Assembly (NCBI GenBank): GCA_016490735.1
Contig: JAEMWC010001545.1
Span: 70,001-134,000, forward strand
Length of the DNA stretch: 64,000 nucleotides
From: Pachyseris speciosa
Lineage: Eukaryota; Cnidaria; Anthozoa; Scleractinia; Pachyseridae
Direction: 5' to 3'
Position 1 is the stretch's first letter; every line of letters begins with the position of its first letter. The notes below the pieces were generated by a model. That model did not search any database and was not told the origin of the DNA. It saw only the letters and a list, made by a program, of their open reading frames with translations. The position numbers were made by a program, and so were the translations under genes. Positions 12,183 through 23,047 of this stretch are shown here, piece after piece.

Positions 12183-14646
12183 AACCAGTGGTTTCGCCCC
12201 CTTGCGAGTTAGCCCCATCTAGTTAGCCCCGTAACTAATCGAGTTCGCCTCCCAAATAAATCGAGTTCGCCCCACATAAAACGATCTCGCCCCACGTAAA
12301 AATATTAAACGTAATACTTGTATACTAACCGTGATGTCTTTTCGAAGCATCATCATCAGGGCCGAACATCGTAAAATGTTCACCGATGTTTACCGCTGAC
12401 ACGCATAGCGAGGCGCTGCTTCTCGCAGATGCGGGAGTTCGAGAAGTCCAAACAAAGTGCATTTTATTAATGACATTAACTACTATAATATACTCTATAA
12501 TAAAGTTCATGCAATAGAACCAAATATTTAGCTGACACGCGAGTCTTGTAACTTTTTTATTAAAGAGGAACTGAGGTGAGAACTCATTAGGCAAGTGTGT
12601 TAACGTAACATAATTAGAATATTAATTACAAGTAAACTCTTTCATTTTGATTTTGTATTGTTTTTGAGATAACCAATGAAAAGGTGACATAAACCTTTTT
12701 ATCCACGAGCTGCAAACTACTTAAGGCAACGTCTTCGGCCCTCAGACCCCAAAGACCTGGATTTCCAGATAGATCCTGATCATGTCCCAGATAATTTCCT
12801 TCGAAAAGACATCACGGTTAGTATACAAATATTATGCGTAACTCTCTTGAATTCCCCAAACCCCTTTCGATTTTTTGATGACAACATATTTGTAGTTCTT
12901 TAAGTAATGTTAATTATTTAGGTCCGTCATCGCCGTAACCCGAATTCCCGTCACCTTGTCTTTGCTACAGACCAACAACTTGATGTCCTCAGCAGAGCAA
13001 AAAGCTGGTACATCGATGGCACGTTTAAGTTAGTTCGTCAGCCATTTAGCCAACTTGTCACCATCAACGCCTTCGTGAAGACTGATGATTACACCAAGCA
13101 AGTCCCTTTAGTATTTGCCCTAATGTCGGGGAAAAAGACCAAGGACTACAGAGCCGTCATAAAAGCAGTGCTGGAGATGCTTCCTGTCCCGCCAGCTGTG
13201 AAGAAGATCACCCTAGACTATGAAATAGCAGTGTGGAAAACTCTCCGAGATTTGATGCCGAATGCCAACATCGTGGGGTGCGTGTTCCACTGGACGCAAG
13301 CACTATGGAGAAAGGTATGTTAGCAATCTTTCTTATACTCTATTCTCCGTTCAAATTTTACTGAAGTTTACATAATATCATGGGCGAGAAAATTGGAAAA
13401 ATTACTCCATAATTTTGGCGCGAGATTTCAGCGTTGATTTATAATTTCACATTATATAAACATTGGAATTTCAGAAAAAGAATATCTGGATAAATAGTTC
13501 ATTAAACAAGTTTACTTATTTTTGGTCTCTACTTACTTATAGATTCAAGAATATGGCCTGCAGGCAGCGTACACTACCGATCAAGGAAATTATTCACTGC
13601 TCCGAAAGTTCATGGCCCTCCCGTTCCTGCCAGAAGATGAGATTGTACCTACGTTCAATCAGTTGCAGCAGCACGCCACAACCGAGTCCCTACAACGGTT
13701 CTCAGAATACGTCAACAGTACGTGGATAACTAGCTCAACATGGCCTCCGTCCAGCTGGTGTGTGTTCGGCCAGTCTGTGCGGACGAACAACGACGTCGAA
13801 GGCTGGCACAATGGTCTGAACAGACGCGCCCAAGGGAAGTCCGACTTGCCATTTTACCTGATGGTTCAGCTGCTTCATGACGAAGCGAGGCTTGCATCCC
13901 TGCAGATCAGGCTCGTGTCAGAGAAGAAGTTGCGGCGGCACCAGAGAAGAGCATACAGAGACCTCCAGTCCAAGATCTTCAACCTTTGGGACGCGTACTT
14001 AAAAGAGGAGAAGACAGCAAACCAGCTCCTGAGGGCATGTGCCTATCTTTACGGCCCACAAGAGTAAAAATCCTGCAGGTCGAGACTGGCGCTTGATATT
14101 GCACTCTGTAGGTACTACACCAAAACGGCTCGTTTAGGAGCCACCAAATCTAATAAAAGCTATAACCAACAATATTTATCAAATACCCGATATACCGGTT
14201 CGATATACCCATCCCTTTATATACTATCGCTAGGCTTTTCACAGTCTTTTCGGTTTTTCGAGTTCAATGGTCCGCCATTTTAATTTCTCAAGCGAGCGAA
14301 ACCTGGGGAGAGTACAAAGTCGATTTCTCCCGATTTGCTCGCGATCGATTACGACAAGATCAATTAACCGCGGTCAAGTCAAGCGTAAAAAAGTAAGAAA
14401 AGTTCTTTAAAGATAAGGTTTTTACGTTAAGAGCTTCCTTTATTATGTGAGTTTACTAAATCATTTTAAGGATTACTAAAAACGTTTTAAGTACGCGGTT
14501 AACAAGATCAATAACCAGCTTGCTCGGTCGTGGGGCGAACTCAATCTACTTTGGAGGCGAACTTGGTTAAGTGTGGGGCGAACTCGGTTAATGTGGGGCG
14601 AACTCTAACGGGGCTAACTCGCTACGGGGCGAATCCACCGGCATTC
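12183..14646 (+). mobile_element. Autonomous-looking MULE transposon
   Basis: The termini are about 115-bp inverted repeats, themselves built of tandem copies of GAGTTCGCCCCACATAAA-like units (12187-12300 left; complement at 14527-14641 right). An 11-bp direct repeat AAAATTAAGGT lies at 12172-12182 and 14647-14657, close to the termini. That size fits the 8-11-bp target duplication of Mutator-like elements. The interior encodes one multi-exon MULE transposase. The element is nested inside the 6.2-kb insertion. Confidence 0.85.
12688..14067 (+). CDS. MULE-domain DDE transposase (5' end unresolved)
   Basis: Three joined exons read through without a stop: up to 12816, 12922-13314 and 13543-14067, with GT/AG borders and phase 0 throughout. 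The first is open from 12688 but has no ATG, so an upstream exon is likely. The catalytic acidic triad typical of MULE transposases is visible: Asp in YIDGTF, Asp in ITLDYE, and Glu in NNDVEGWHN. The CVFHW motif before the intron supplies the C/H pair found between the second Asp and the Glu in this family. The lysine/arginine-rich end (KKLRRHQRRAYR) precedes the stop. With flanking TIRs intact, the element could still be mobile; a domesticated gene is less likely because it lies inside its own termini. No FLYWCH zinc finger was found. Confidence 0.85.
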
Positions 14647-17352
14647 AAAATTAAGGTTTAGAAACTTGTGTATTCAAGCGAAAGCCGATCTAGATATTTA
14701 TACATTTGAATTTTAAAATTTACATGAACTGGGGCAAAAATGAGAAGAAAAATGGTAAACAGCGGACTTAGCTTATTGATTCAATTTTTTGTGCTGTTAA
14801 CACAGAGCTTTCTTTGCTGCTCGCGGATGAGTTTGTCAACAATGTACCACCCCAGCTTGCTCCATGATGTCTAAAATAAAAACACGATTTCGTCAGTGAC
14901 CATTTATTACATTTAGAGGTTCTTGACTGGTTTAGTCACTAGATCTAGAGTACTCGAGTACTCAGAATAATCTAAGATCGGCTGCTGAAATTAACTTGAT
15001 CTGTACTTTTAAAATAACCTTGCGTTCAAAATATTCGGTACCGATTCAAAGACCTCAAGACACGACTGTCGCCGTGATGGATTGCATACACTGTTCTCGA
15101 GGAGCACAGTTTCAGTTATGCGATGGTTTTGTTCTTTCAGGTCTAATACTGTGTCGTTGACAAGTTACAGCCTTTTATAATTTAAGAATTTGTTTGCACT
15201 TACCCAAATCTCTCAATGGCTTGCCTGCCTTTCATTCTATCGTACCGGCTGATACATTCACAGTGATGCCTTCATTTAGTTGCACGTCGGCGCCACAAAC
15301 TTGCTTTCTGTTTACCACGCTAACGCTGTTTTAATTCTCCCACTGAACCACTAAAAAAACATCTTCGAGATGGGAAATATAACAGTTATTCGCACAATCG
15401 ACCAACAGAAAAGACAATTCAAAGATGGGCGCCAAAAGTTCTTTCGACGAAAGTCACGTGAAGATTTCCACGCTGTCATTGGCTGTTGCTGAGTAACTTC
15501 CGCTGGATTGCCTGATTGTGGTCATCAGAGAAACATAGCTCGCAAAACATGTTCGCTCTCCTCTGATGTTAATCCTTATTTCACTTGGACCTTTTCGAAT
15601 TGTTCATCGGGGATATGAAGCCATTTTCTGGCGGAGATTTTGACGAAAACACACTTTATGGAAAGAGTCATCTTCAGCTGAGGATAAAACATGTTTTAGT
15701 CGTCGAACATTGTCGAATATCACTAATGATTCTGTTCATGGTGTAGGTGAGAAAAATTATCTCTCGCTTAACTCTTGTTTTTACGTTCTTTTCATTTCAA
15801 GGGTCTTTCTAAATTTAGCGTCTTAAGTTTCATTAGCTTTTGGGATAAGTCACTGAGTAAATGTTTGACTTTACGATTGTGTGATTTTAGGATTGTGTTT
15901 TGTTTTAAGTTATATTAATTTGTCTTTTTGCCTTGACATTTAAGTTATTTAAGTTAACCTTGTGTTTAATTAAGTAGCACTTTTTGTTTAGGCTTAATTA
16001 TAAATTTGTTTCCTTGGAAGAAATAAAATCTTGATCTTAAAGATTCACAAAACGTTGCAGCCTTTCTTTTAACTAAAGTGGTGGAGCTTTGATATTAACT
16101 TCAATTTATACTCTCAAATTTTTATAGTCTCTCTCTTAGTTTATGATTGATTCCGAGACATTCGATTCTCAGTAATATTCTGTTTGGGAGCAGTAATATG
16201 TTCAAGTGTGATATAATTTAAGTTGCTATAATTGCTTTTGTAGATTTTTTGTTACATTTATGTGAAAACCAACAATATGTCTATCATTTTTGTAAAAAAA
16301 AAAAGTTAGCATATGTATTTTAGCAAAGAATTCCCTTCATGGGACAGCATGGCCAAAGATGCCAGGTTTGGCTGCAAACTTGTTATACCTTTTTAGGCCT
16401 GGAAATCCAAGAAAGCCTGGCTTAAATCTTGAAGGCCAGGAAGGCCGGGCTTTTTTGACCAAGGTTGCCGAGAAAGCCCGGCCTTGGAACTAACAAGGCC
16501 ACGAAGGCCAAGCTTTGGTGGCCAAGGATGCCGAGAAAGCTTGGCTGTGGCCATGCTTGCCGGGCTTTACCAGGCCGTATTTTCCCGGTAAGCCTGGCCA
16601 AAAACCCGGAAAGCGTGGCCTGGCCAGGCTTTGCCAGGCTGGCCGGGATTTTGGCCGGGCTCCTGATGCAAGGGGGCTTTGTAAATTATTTTAAACTCTT
16701 TGAACACTGGGATTGCTTTGGACTTGATCGGTAAAAAATCAGCAACGACATCATATGAATCAACAGCAGCAGTTAGCAAAGCTTTCCTTTTATGAATTTA
16801 TTATTTCAAAATTAACAATAAACCAAATGCATACATATTATATATTACTAGTCTAGTTTGCGTATAAACTGTATTGTTCATGGGCGAATTCTGTAACCGT
16901 GGCCACTGTGATAACGAAAAGAAACAACAGAATAAAAATTGGAACTTCAGTGATTTGATCTTGAAGTCTGTGTTAGCGCAATTTCACAGTTTAGTTTTCA
17001 GGGGAAGTTCACTGTTCTGATTCTCCATTGTGTTTGATTTTATTACCCAGCTGGTGCCTATAAAAATAGTCTCGTTTTATTATTCATTTATTTTGTTTGT
17101 TTAGCTGAGTGGATCTATAAATTCTTTGCCAATGAAAGTGTGCTGAAACAAAACTACTGAACGATCAAGTTTAGTTGGTAAATGTCAAAGATTCAACGCA
17201 AACAAACACAAATCAAACGTTGTCTTAAACGCAACCTTTGGGAGAAAGACCGTTTACTTGTGTTCCGTCTCTTTCACTTTTTTTTTTTTTTTTATGATAC
17301 AGACATAAAGGTATTCAAAATACAAGTTACATGCCATGTATCATCTTAATTG

Positions 17353-17745
17353 TCACTCTTTCTTGAACATTTTTCCGATCTCCTTAAGCACATCCAATGT
17401 AAACTGTTGGTATCTGCTTTCCGCTTCCAGCTGCTGTTGCAGAATTCTCTTGAACAAGTCCTCTTCCCTCTTACGCCTGTCTTCCAAGAATTCCCTCAAA
17501 ATCCCAAGCATGGTCAAATCGTTTTGACGTCTCTGTCCCATTTTAACTGGTCTGGGGTTTTTCCTGGGTTTTTTTCTGACTGGTGAAGGGTCATTCAATG
17601 TGTTTTTCCAGTGTGGTCGCTTATGGCTGCTTGGAACCGTTTCTTCGGTGTCACTTTCGTCATCAGATGACTCGTCGTCGCTGTCCCCGTTTTGTAGCGC
17701 GGATGCTCCTTGAACTGTTGTCGCAGGGTGTTCTGTGGAACTCCC
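17353..17745 (-). pseudogene. 3' fragment of Myb/SANT-like gene, copy 1
   Basis: This encodes the acidic Ser/Asp stretch and the C-terminal coiled-coil-like end (FLEDRRKREEDLFKRILQQQ, then a tail ending KKE and a stop at 17353). It corresponds to the last third of the gene at 61714-62721. The 5' part, including the DNA-binding domain, is gone: homology stops at about 17745-17749, where a different repeat begins. One base is also missing near 17731 compared with copy 2. It keeps the C-terminus that copy 2 has lost by its own frameshift. Confidence 0.8.
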
Positions 17746-17749
17746 TCGC

Positions 17750-18836
17750 TGTGTTAAAATCAGTTTCAGTAGTTTCACTAGCAACCTTTGTGGTTTCCCA
17801 GGTACCATGGTATGGAATCCCAAAAGTATGGGTTCCCAAGTCTCCACTGATTAAAATCAGTAGGTAAAGGGGGTTTTTTGTGTGCGCAAGGGAAGGTGGT
17901 TGTGAGCAGAAAATAAGATCATTAGTAAAATAGTTAGCTTTGTAAGGGGTTATATTGAACAAGAGACCTCTGCAACGCAGCACTCTCAAGCTCAACAATT
18001 AGTGTTAAAGTAACAAAAACAACTAAAACCTAGCAGAAATGTTACATTAAAATTCCAGAGAAAGCCACATCAAGGGAGTAATTTGGTGAGGGGCAAAACA
18101 TGTGAAGGGATTAGGGTTAGCTGACTATTGGAAATGGGGAATGGCGAATTCCGTATAATTTTATAGGGATTAGGACTAGGAGTTTTAAATAGAGGGGTGA
18201 AGAAAATAAAATAAATAGAGGGAATTAGGGAGGTGGAAACTCATTATAGGGATTAGGGTTATATTGAGCGAGAGACCTCTGCAACACAGCACTCTCGAGC
18301 TCAATTTGATGTACATTACGATAATGATGAGTATTACACTCAGGGACAGGGTTAGCTAGACATGGGGGAGGGGGAAACTCCCTTTTGAAGGATTAGGCCT
18401 ATTTAGTTTGGGGAGGGGCAATGCTGATTAGGGTTAGCTAATTTTGGGGAAGGGAACACCCTGTATACGGATTAGGCCTATTTAGTTTGGGGAGGGGCAA
18501 TGCCGTTTAGGGTTAGCTAATTTTGGGGTAGGGGAAACTCTGTATACGGATTAGGCCTATTTAATTTGGGGAGGGGCAAGGCTGTTTAGGGTTAGCTAAT
18601 TTTGGGGAAGGGAACACCTGTATACGGATTAGGCCTATTCAGTTTGGGGAGGGGCAATGCCGTTCAGGGTTAGCTAATTTTGGAGTAGGGGAAACTCTGT
18701 ATACGGATTAGGCCTATTTAGTTTGGGGAGGGACAATGCTGATTAGGGTTAGCTAATTTTGGGGAGGGGAAACTCTGTATACGGATTAGGCCTATTCAGT
18801 TTGCGGAGGGGCAAGGCTGTTTAGGGTTAGGTTGGC
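17750..18836. repeat. Direct-repeat family A, left copy, with 79-bp tandem units
   Basis: It starts TGTGTTAAAATCAGTTTCAG and is nearly identical to 27009-27918 for about 910 bp. From about 18350 it consists of 79-bp tandem units, each with TTTAGGGTTAGCTAATTTTG, TATACGGATTAGGCCTATT and TTTGGGGAGGGGCAA phrases. This copy runs two units further than the right copy. It is non-coding; the short minus-strand ORF at 17663-17998 straddles the junction with the Myb fragment. Confidence 0.85.
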
Positions 18837-20078
18837 TTCTGGGAAGAGAGAACTAACGTGTATAATTCATTTCTCATAGGCAGATGTAGATTACAAAAGA
18901 AAAGAAAGAAAAAGTGAAAGAAAGTATAGATTGCAGTAAAGAAGAGTTTCCGGCCGGAAAGCTGAAAAGGATGCATCGGCACCAAGGCTCCTTGTAGCTG
19001 TGAGTCTTCAGGGGCAAGGCACAACTGAGCGAGGATGTTTCTAACCCGGTACCAGGTCAATGCCCGACATCCTCTGTGCCGAGTCCTTGTGGAGGAAAAC
19101 ACGAGAGAGAAGATACGAAAGTAGTTTCTAGAGGGGTGGAAAACCAGGAGAAATGAACATGCGTATACACGACGGACATTATGTAAATGGTTTCGGGATG
19201 TAATTAAAAGGAAACGAGAAAAGAAAAGAAAAAGGGAAAAAAAAACCAATAAACTACATGTATCGTGACTGCGTAGCTTGGAGTCAATATACCAAGGGGA
19301 AGAAAAATGTGGGCTAAAGGAGTAATAGAGAAAAAGGAGAAATAAAAAAACTTACGTGGTATTCCGTTCTTGATGTCGTAATTGCAATACGTAGTTAAAA
19401 ACTGTGAGCTAAATTGCCTCCACTCGAAAAAAGCAGATTAAATCTTTAACAAGAAATTCTCCGAGAATTTAGAAGCGGCCTTTTTGACTATCCAAGGATT
19501 ACAGTGTAATGCACTGGATAAGTTCAAGTTGATCGTAATTCAATTTTTGTCACCTTTCAGTTGGCATGACAGACAATTCGTGACTCCGAATGGTAAACAA
19601 TTTAAAATTCGGTCACTAGTTTAAAGACGGTGCTGGTGGCAAAGTGGGTCATTGCGCTCCTTTGATCTGTTTTTGTTTTTTTTTTTTTTGCTATTGCCGC
19701 TCACTTGTTTTTCTTTTTTCTTTTGTCAACGCTTAAGCTGTAAACCTATTTTGCAATTTAACACGGAAAAATTGTGAACCGATTCTATGGATATTCGCTC
19801 CGCGAGAAACCAAGGCCAGCCGAAGTTTGACAAAACACTGGCTCTTCGATTTGCTTGACAACTTCAAAGAAAGCGAAGAATTTAGTATAAATCTGCGTCT
19901 TCGATCCGTTGACCTGTTTCTCGACGATAACCGATATCTCCAATACTACTAAGCTATGTTCAAACACCGCCACGCAAAAAGAGCTGTGGTTGACTTCACT
20001 TCCGGTATTGCACCATCACCAGTACTTCCGGTATTTCACCATCACTAACTCGGTCAATATTTGTTTATCTTCAAAACC
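18837..20078. other. No gene recognised
   Basis: This is AT-rich sequence with homopurine stretches (18890-18930, 19215-19245) and a poly-T tract near 19675-19690. Open frames are short and have no recognisable motif. It lies between repeat A and the palindrome. Confidence 0.5.
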
Positions 20079-20757
20079 GTCTGTCTTTTGGTCGAGGGTC
20101 GAGGGTTCTATGTCGAGGGTCGAGGGTCATGGGTAACAAATTTTTCCAAATATTTATTATTAAAAATAAAAAATAAAAAAGACAAGAAATTGGAAAAAGA
20201 GAAATTAAATTAAATTAAAAGAGAATTGAAGAAGAATCTAAGTGTTTCCAAACAGCGAGTTGCACGTGGCCGTTAGATCTTTTTGTAAGTGGGCAGCCTA
20301 GGGATGGGGATGAAATAGTGAATAGCCCGTGCCGTGCCCCATGTAATCCAATTTGGCTTTAGAAACGTCACTGATTTCATTTGTGCATCACACCGGGGGA
20401 TACTTCCCTATAGGGCCTATACGGATAAGGTATGGCTTTTGATTCCGATGTCCCGAAACGGGTATATCCTGTACTTATCAGGATCTTTGGCAGGTTAGGG
20501 ATTTGTTCGCTTTCAGTTAACGTTCTTCCTACAATCTTAAAAAAGAGCGCGTTGGCATTTACTCTTATTTTTTTTGTTCGAAACAGGGTAAGGGTTTCAA
20601 ACTTGCAGTAGTACCCCTATACCCAAGCATCGGTCAGTTACACCCGGGGCACTACATAGCTTGTTTTATAACATAGGGTGACGGTCAAGCAAAATCTTTT
20701 GTTCTCTTAACATGTCCAAGTTCCACACAATAAAATCTTGGCCAGAATAGTCCGCTT

Positions 20758-21015
20758 TTATTCAATATTTTTCTCAAAGAAAATGTCTACAAGCCACGCT
20801 GCCCAGTAGCCACCATCAGTTCCATTTCGCATGATATTTTCGAAAAATGCCCTAAGCCAGTTTAATAACAATGACTGCTTTGACTTGCCATTACGCAACA
20901 AGTGATTGGCTGCGGCAAAAATAGAATACCTAGTCGCAATTTCCGGTACGGTGATCAACTTCTTTGAAACAACGTCAAATCGATATTTGCCGGCGCTTTT
21001 CTCGTAAGATTGCAT
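20758..21015 (-). CDS. 85-residue ORF in left palindrome arm
   Basis: Not recognised. The ORF starts MQSYEKSAGKYRFDVV, ends FFEKNIE and is mildly hydrophobic in its second half (SLLLNWLRAFFENI, GYWAAWLVDIFF). The stop codon lies inside AATAAA (GAATAAAAG), so a polyadenylation signal overlaps the end of the frame. It starts 33 bp from the oppositely oriented frame at 21049, making a divergent pair. The mirror copy at 22790-23047 gives an identical protein. Whether it is expressed is unknown. Confidence 0.4.
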   Translation of the reverse strand: MQSYEKSAGKYRFDVVSKKLITVPEIATRYSIFAAANHLLRNGKSKQSLLLNWLRAFFENIMRNGTDGGYWAAWLVDIFFEKNIE

Positions 21016-21048
21016 ATTGCGATTTGTTTCGATTCTTTGTGAAAGACT

Positions 21049-21180
21049 ATGGATTCCCCTAAATCGTTCGCTGATGTGATAAGAGGGAAAAAATCAAACA
21101 GTTGGTGGAGGAGGTACCAGGCAGAGGACGAGGAGGAGGCGATGTTAATTGCCATTGAAAAATCACGGGAAATTGTAAAG
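21049..21180 (+). CDS. Possible exon with a ubiquitin-interacting-like motif, left arm
   Basis: An ATG-initiated 44-codon open stretch begins MDSPKSFADVIRGKK and ends at a GT donor-like sequence (AAG then GTAATT). Residues 27-41 (DEEEAMLIAIEKSRE) fit the ubiquitin-interacting motif pattern: acidic run, hydrophobics, Ala, three residues, Ser, then an acidic residue. No matching downstream exon could be joined in phase. The frame is closed soon after by TAA if unspliced. The mirror copy is 22625-22756 on the minus strand. The motif is short, so chance resemblance is possible. Confidence 0.35.
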
Positions 21181-22624
21181 GTAATTGTCGTCTCGTTACT
21201 GTTACTGTAACTGTTAGTGATGATGAACCGACAACACTGTCACCAGTATTACGCAGCGCGTATACAGAAAAAGAGGATAGGCATGTTGGCGTTAGGGTAG
21301 GTCCTGTTGGGCGCTTTTGTGTATATGCTTTTAGTTTAGACGTCACCGTAGGTTTCTTATCCTTGGAGATTGTCTTCAATCAATAACGGTTGTTATCATT
21401 GTCAAGATCTTACTTAAGTGACGAAACTTGAGGGTAGAAGCGGTTCACGAGAAAAAGTGAGATTTGCGTAGATGTCCGGATCTCCTGCGAGAGCTCTTGA
21501 GAAGAATTTAAGTCGCGGCTGCACGAACGTTTTTTGAATTGCGATGGTGATGTGATGTTTTTTAACATCGTCGTGTTGTCAGCGCGCGGTTATAATCGCA
21601 TGTGTAGCCACCCGCGTGCAAGTGATACAATGGCGACAGCTAAAAATATCGTATACAACAAACAACAAGAAATTTAATGAGTTGAAATCACGGAATTTGT
21701 CACTCCTATAGCCCCCCCCCCCCCCCCCCCCACCCCAAACTGCATCACCATCGCAAAGCAAATCCTCGCTCGTGTAGTCACGGCTTTTTTTCTCGCGGAC
21801 GACACAAGTCAAACTTGTCTTGCTCGTGATTTTATACGCACATTTGTTTACAAATTCATTTCAACTGAGAAAAGTTTTAATCAGCTTGCGCGAACCCGAA
21901 CGGTTCGCGCAAGCTGATTAAAACTTTTCTCAGTTGAAACGAACTTGTAAACAAACGCACGTATAACTATGTAACAAAAAAATTACGAGCAAGACAAGTT
22001 TGATTTTTGTCGTCCGCGAGAAATAAAGCCGTGACTACACGAGCGAGGATGGTGATGCAGTTTGGGGGGAAGGGGCGGGGGGGGGGGGGTGGCTATAGGA
22101 GTGACAAATTCCGTGATTTCAACTCATTAAATTTCTTGTTGTTTGTTGTATACGATATTTTTAGCTGTCGCCATTGTATCACTTGCACGCGGGTGGCTAC
22201 ACATGCGATTATAACCGCGCGCTGACAACACGACGATGTTAAAAAACATCACATCACCATCGCAATTCAAAAAAACGTTCGTGCAGCCGCGACTTAAATT
22301 CTTCTCAAGAGCTCTCGCAGGAGATCCGGACATCTACGCAAATCTCACTTTTTCTCGTGAACCGCTTCTACCCTCAAGTTTCGTCACTTAAGTAAGATCT
22401 TGACAATGATAACAACCGTTATTGATTGAAGACAATCTCCAAGGATAAGAAACCTACGGTGACGTCTAAACTAAAAGCATATACACAAAAGCGCCCAACA
22501 GGACCTACCCTAACGCCAACATGCCTATCCTCTTTTTCAGTATACGCGCTGCGTAATACTGGTGACAGTGTTGTCGGTTCATCATCACTAACAGTTACAG
22601 TAACAGTAACGAGACGACAATTAC

Positions 22625-22756
22625 CTTTACAATTTCCCGTGATTTTTCAATGGCAATTAACATCGCCTCCTCCTCGTCCTCTGCCTGGTACCTCCTCCAC
22701 CAACTGTTTGATTTTTTCCCTCTTATCACATCAGCGAACGATTTAGGGGAATCCAT
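22625..22756 (-). CDS. Possible UIM-like exon, right arm mirror
   Basis: This is the inverted copy of 21049-21180 with the same 44 codons and the same GT donor-like end. The two copies point toward each other across the palindrome centre. See the left-arm entry for the motif and caveats. Confidence 0.35.
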
Positions 22757-22789
22757 AGTCTTTCACAAAGAATCGAAGCAAATCGCAAT

Positions 22790-23047
22790 ATGCAATCTTA
22801 CGAGAAAAGCGCCGGCAAATATCGATTTGACGTTGTTTCAAAGAAGTTGATCACCGTACCGGAAATTGCGACTAGGTATTCTATTTTTGCCGCAGCCAAT
22901 CACTTGTTGCGTAATGGCAAGTCAAAGCAGTCATTGTTATTAAACTGGCTTAGGGCATTTTTCGAAAATATCATGCGAAATGGAACTGATGGTGGCTACT
23001 GGGCAGCGTGGCTTGTAGACATTTTCTTTGAGAAAAATATTGAATAA
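22790..23047 (+). CDS. 85-residue ORF in right palindrome arm
   Basis: This is the mirror of 20758-21015, with an identical predicted protein and the same AATAAA overlapping the stop. Full identity of the protein between arms, next to diverged outer arm ends, suggests recent homogenisation of the arms or selection on this frame. Confidence 0.4.
   Translation: MQSYEKSAGKYRFDVVSKKLITVPEIATRYSIFAAANHLLRNGKSKQSLLLNWLRAFFENIMRNGTDGGYWAAWLVDIFFEKNIE

Larger units (their letters stand above)
10458..16674. mobile_element. 6.2-kb TIR element of unclear superfamily inserted after parkin exon 6
   Basis: The termini are CCCTTGCATCAGGAACCCGG at the left and the complement of CCCTTGCATCAGGAGCCCGG at the right. 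Copy 2 gives the empty site: ...ATACTGGCTTTG... at 61008-61019. The only duplicated target is GG (10456-10457 and 16675-16676). Subterminal regions (10480-10750, 16340-16660) are extremely GC-rich arrays of GGCCGGG/TTGGCCAGG phrases. The interior holds a 165-bp-arm foldback (10980-11385) and a complete nested MULE (12183-14646). 14660-16330 is AT-rich, with no ORF I can support. No transposase of the outer element is recognised. Confidence 0.8.
3366..17749 (+). repeat. Segmental duplication, copy 1
   Basis: This segment is collinear with 54389-62072: parkin exons 1-6, their introns, an intronic SINE, and the 3' half of a Myb/SANT-like gene. It is longer than copy 2 mainly because of a 1.07-kb element in intron 1 and a 6.2-kb element after exon 6. 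Its right border is where a 0.9-kb repeat family begins, at about 17750. Intronic similarity stays high, so the duplication looks fairly recent. Confidence 0.9.
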
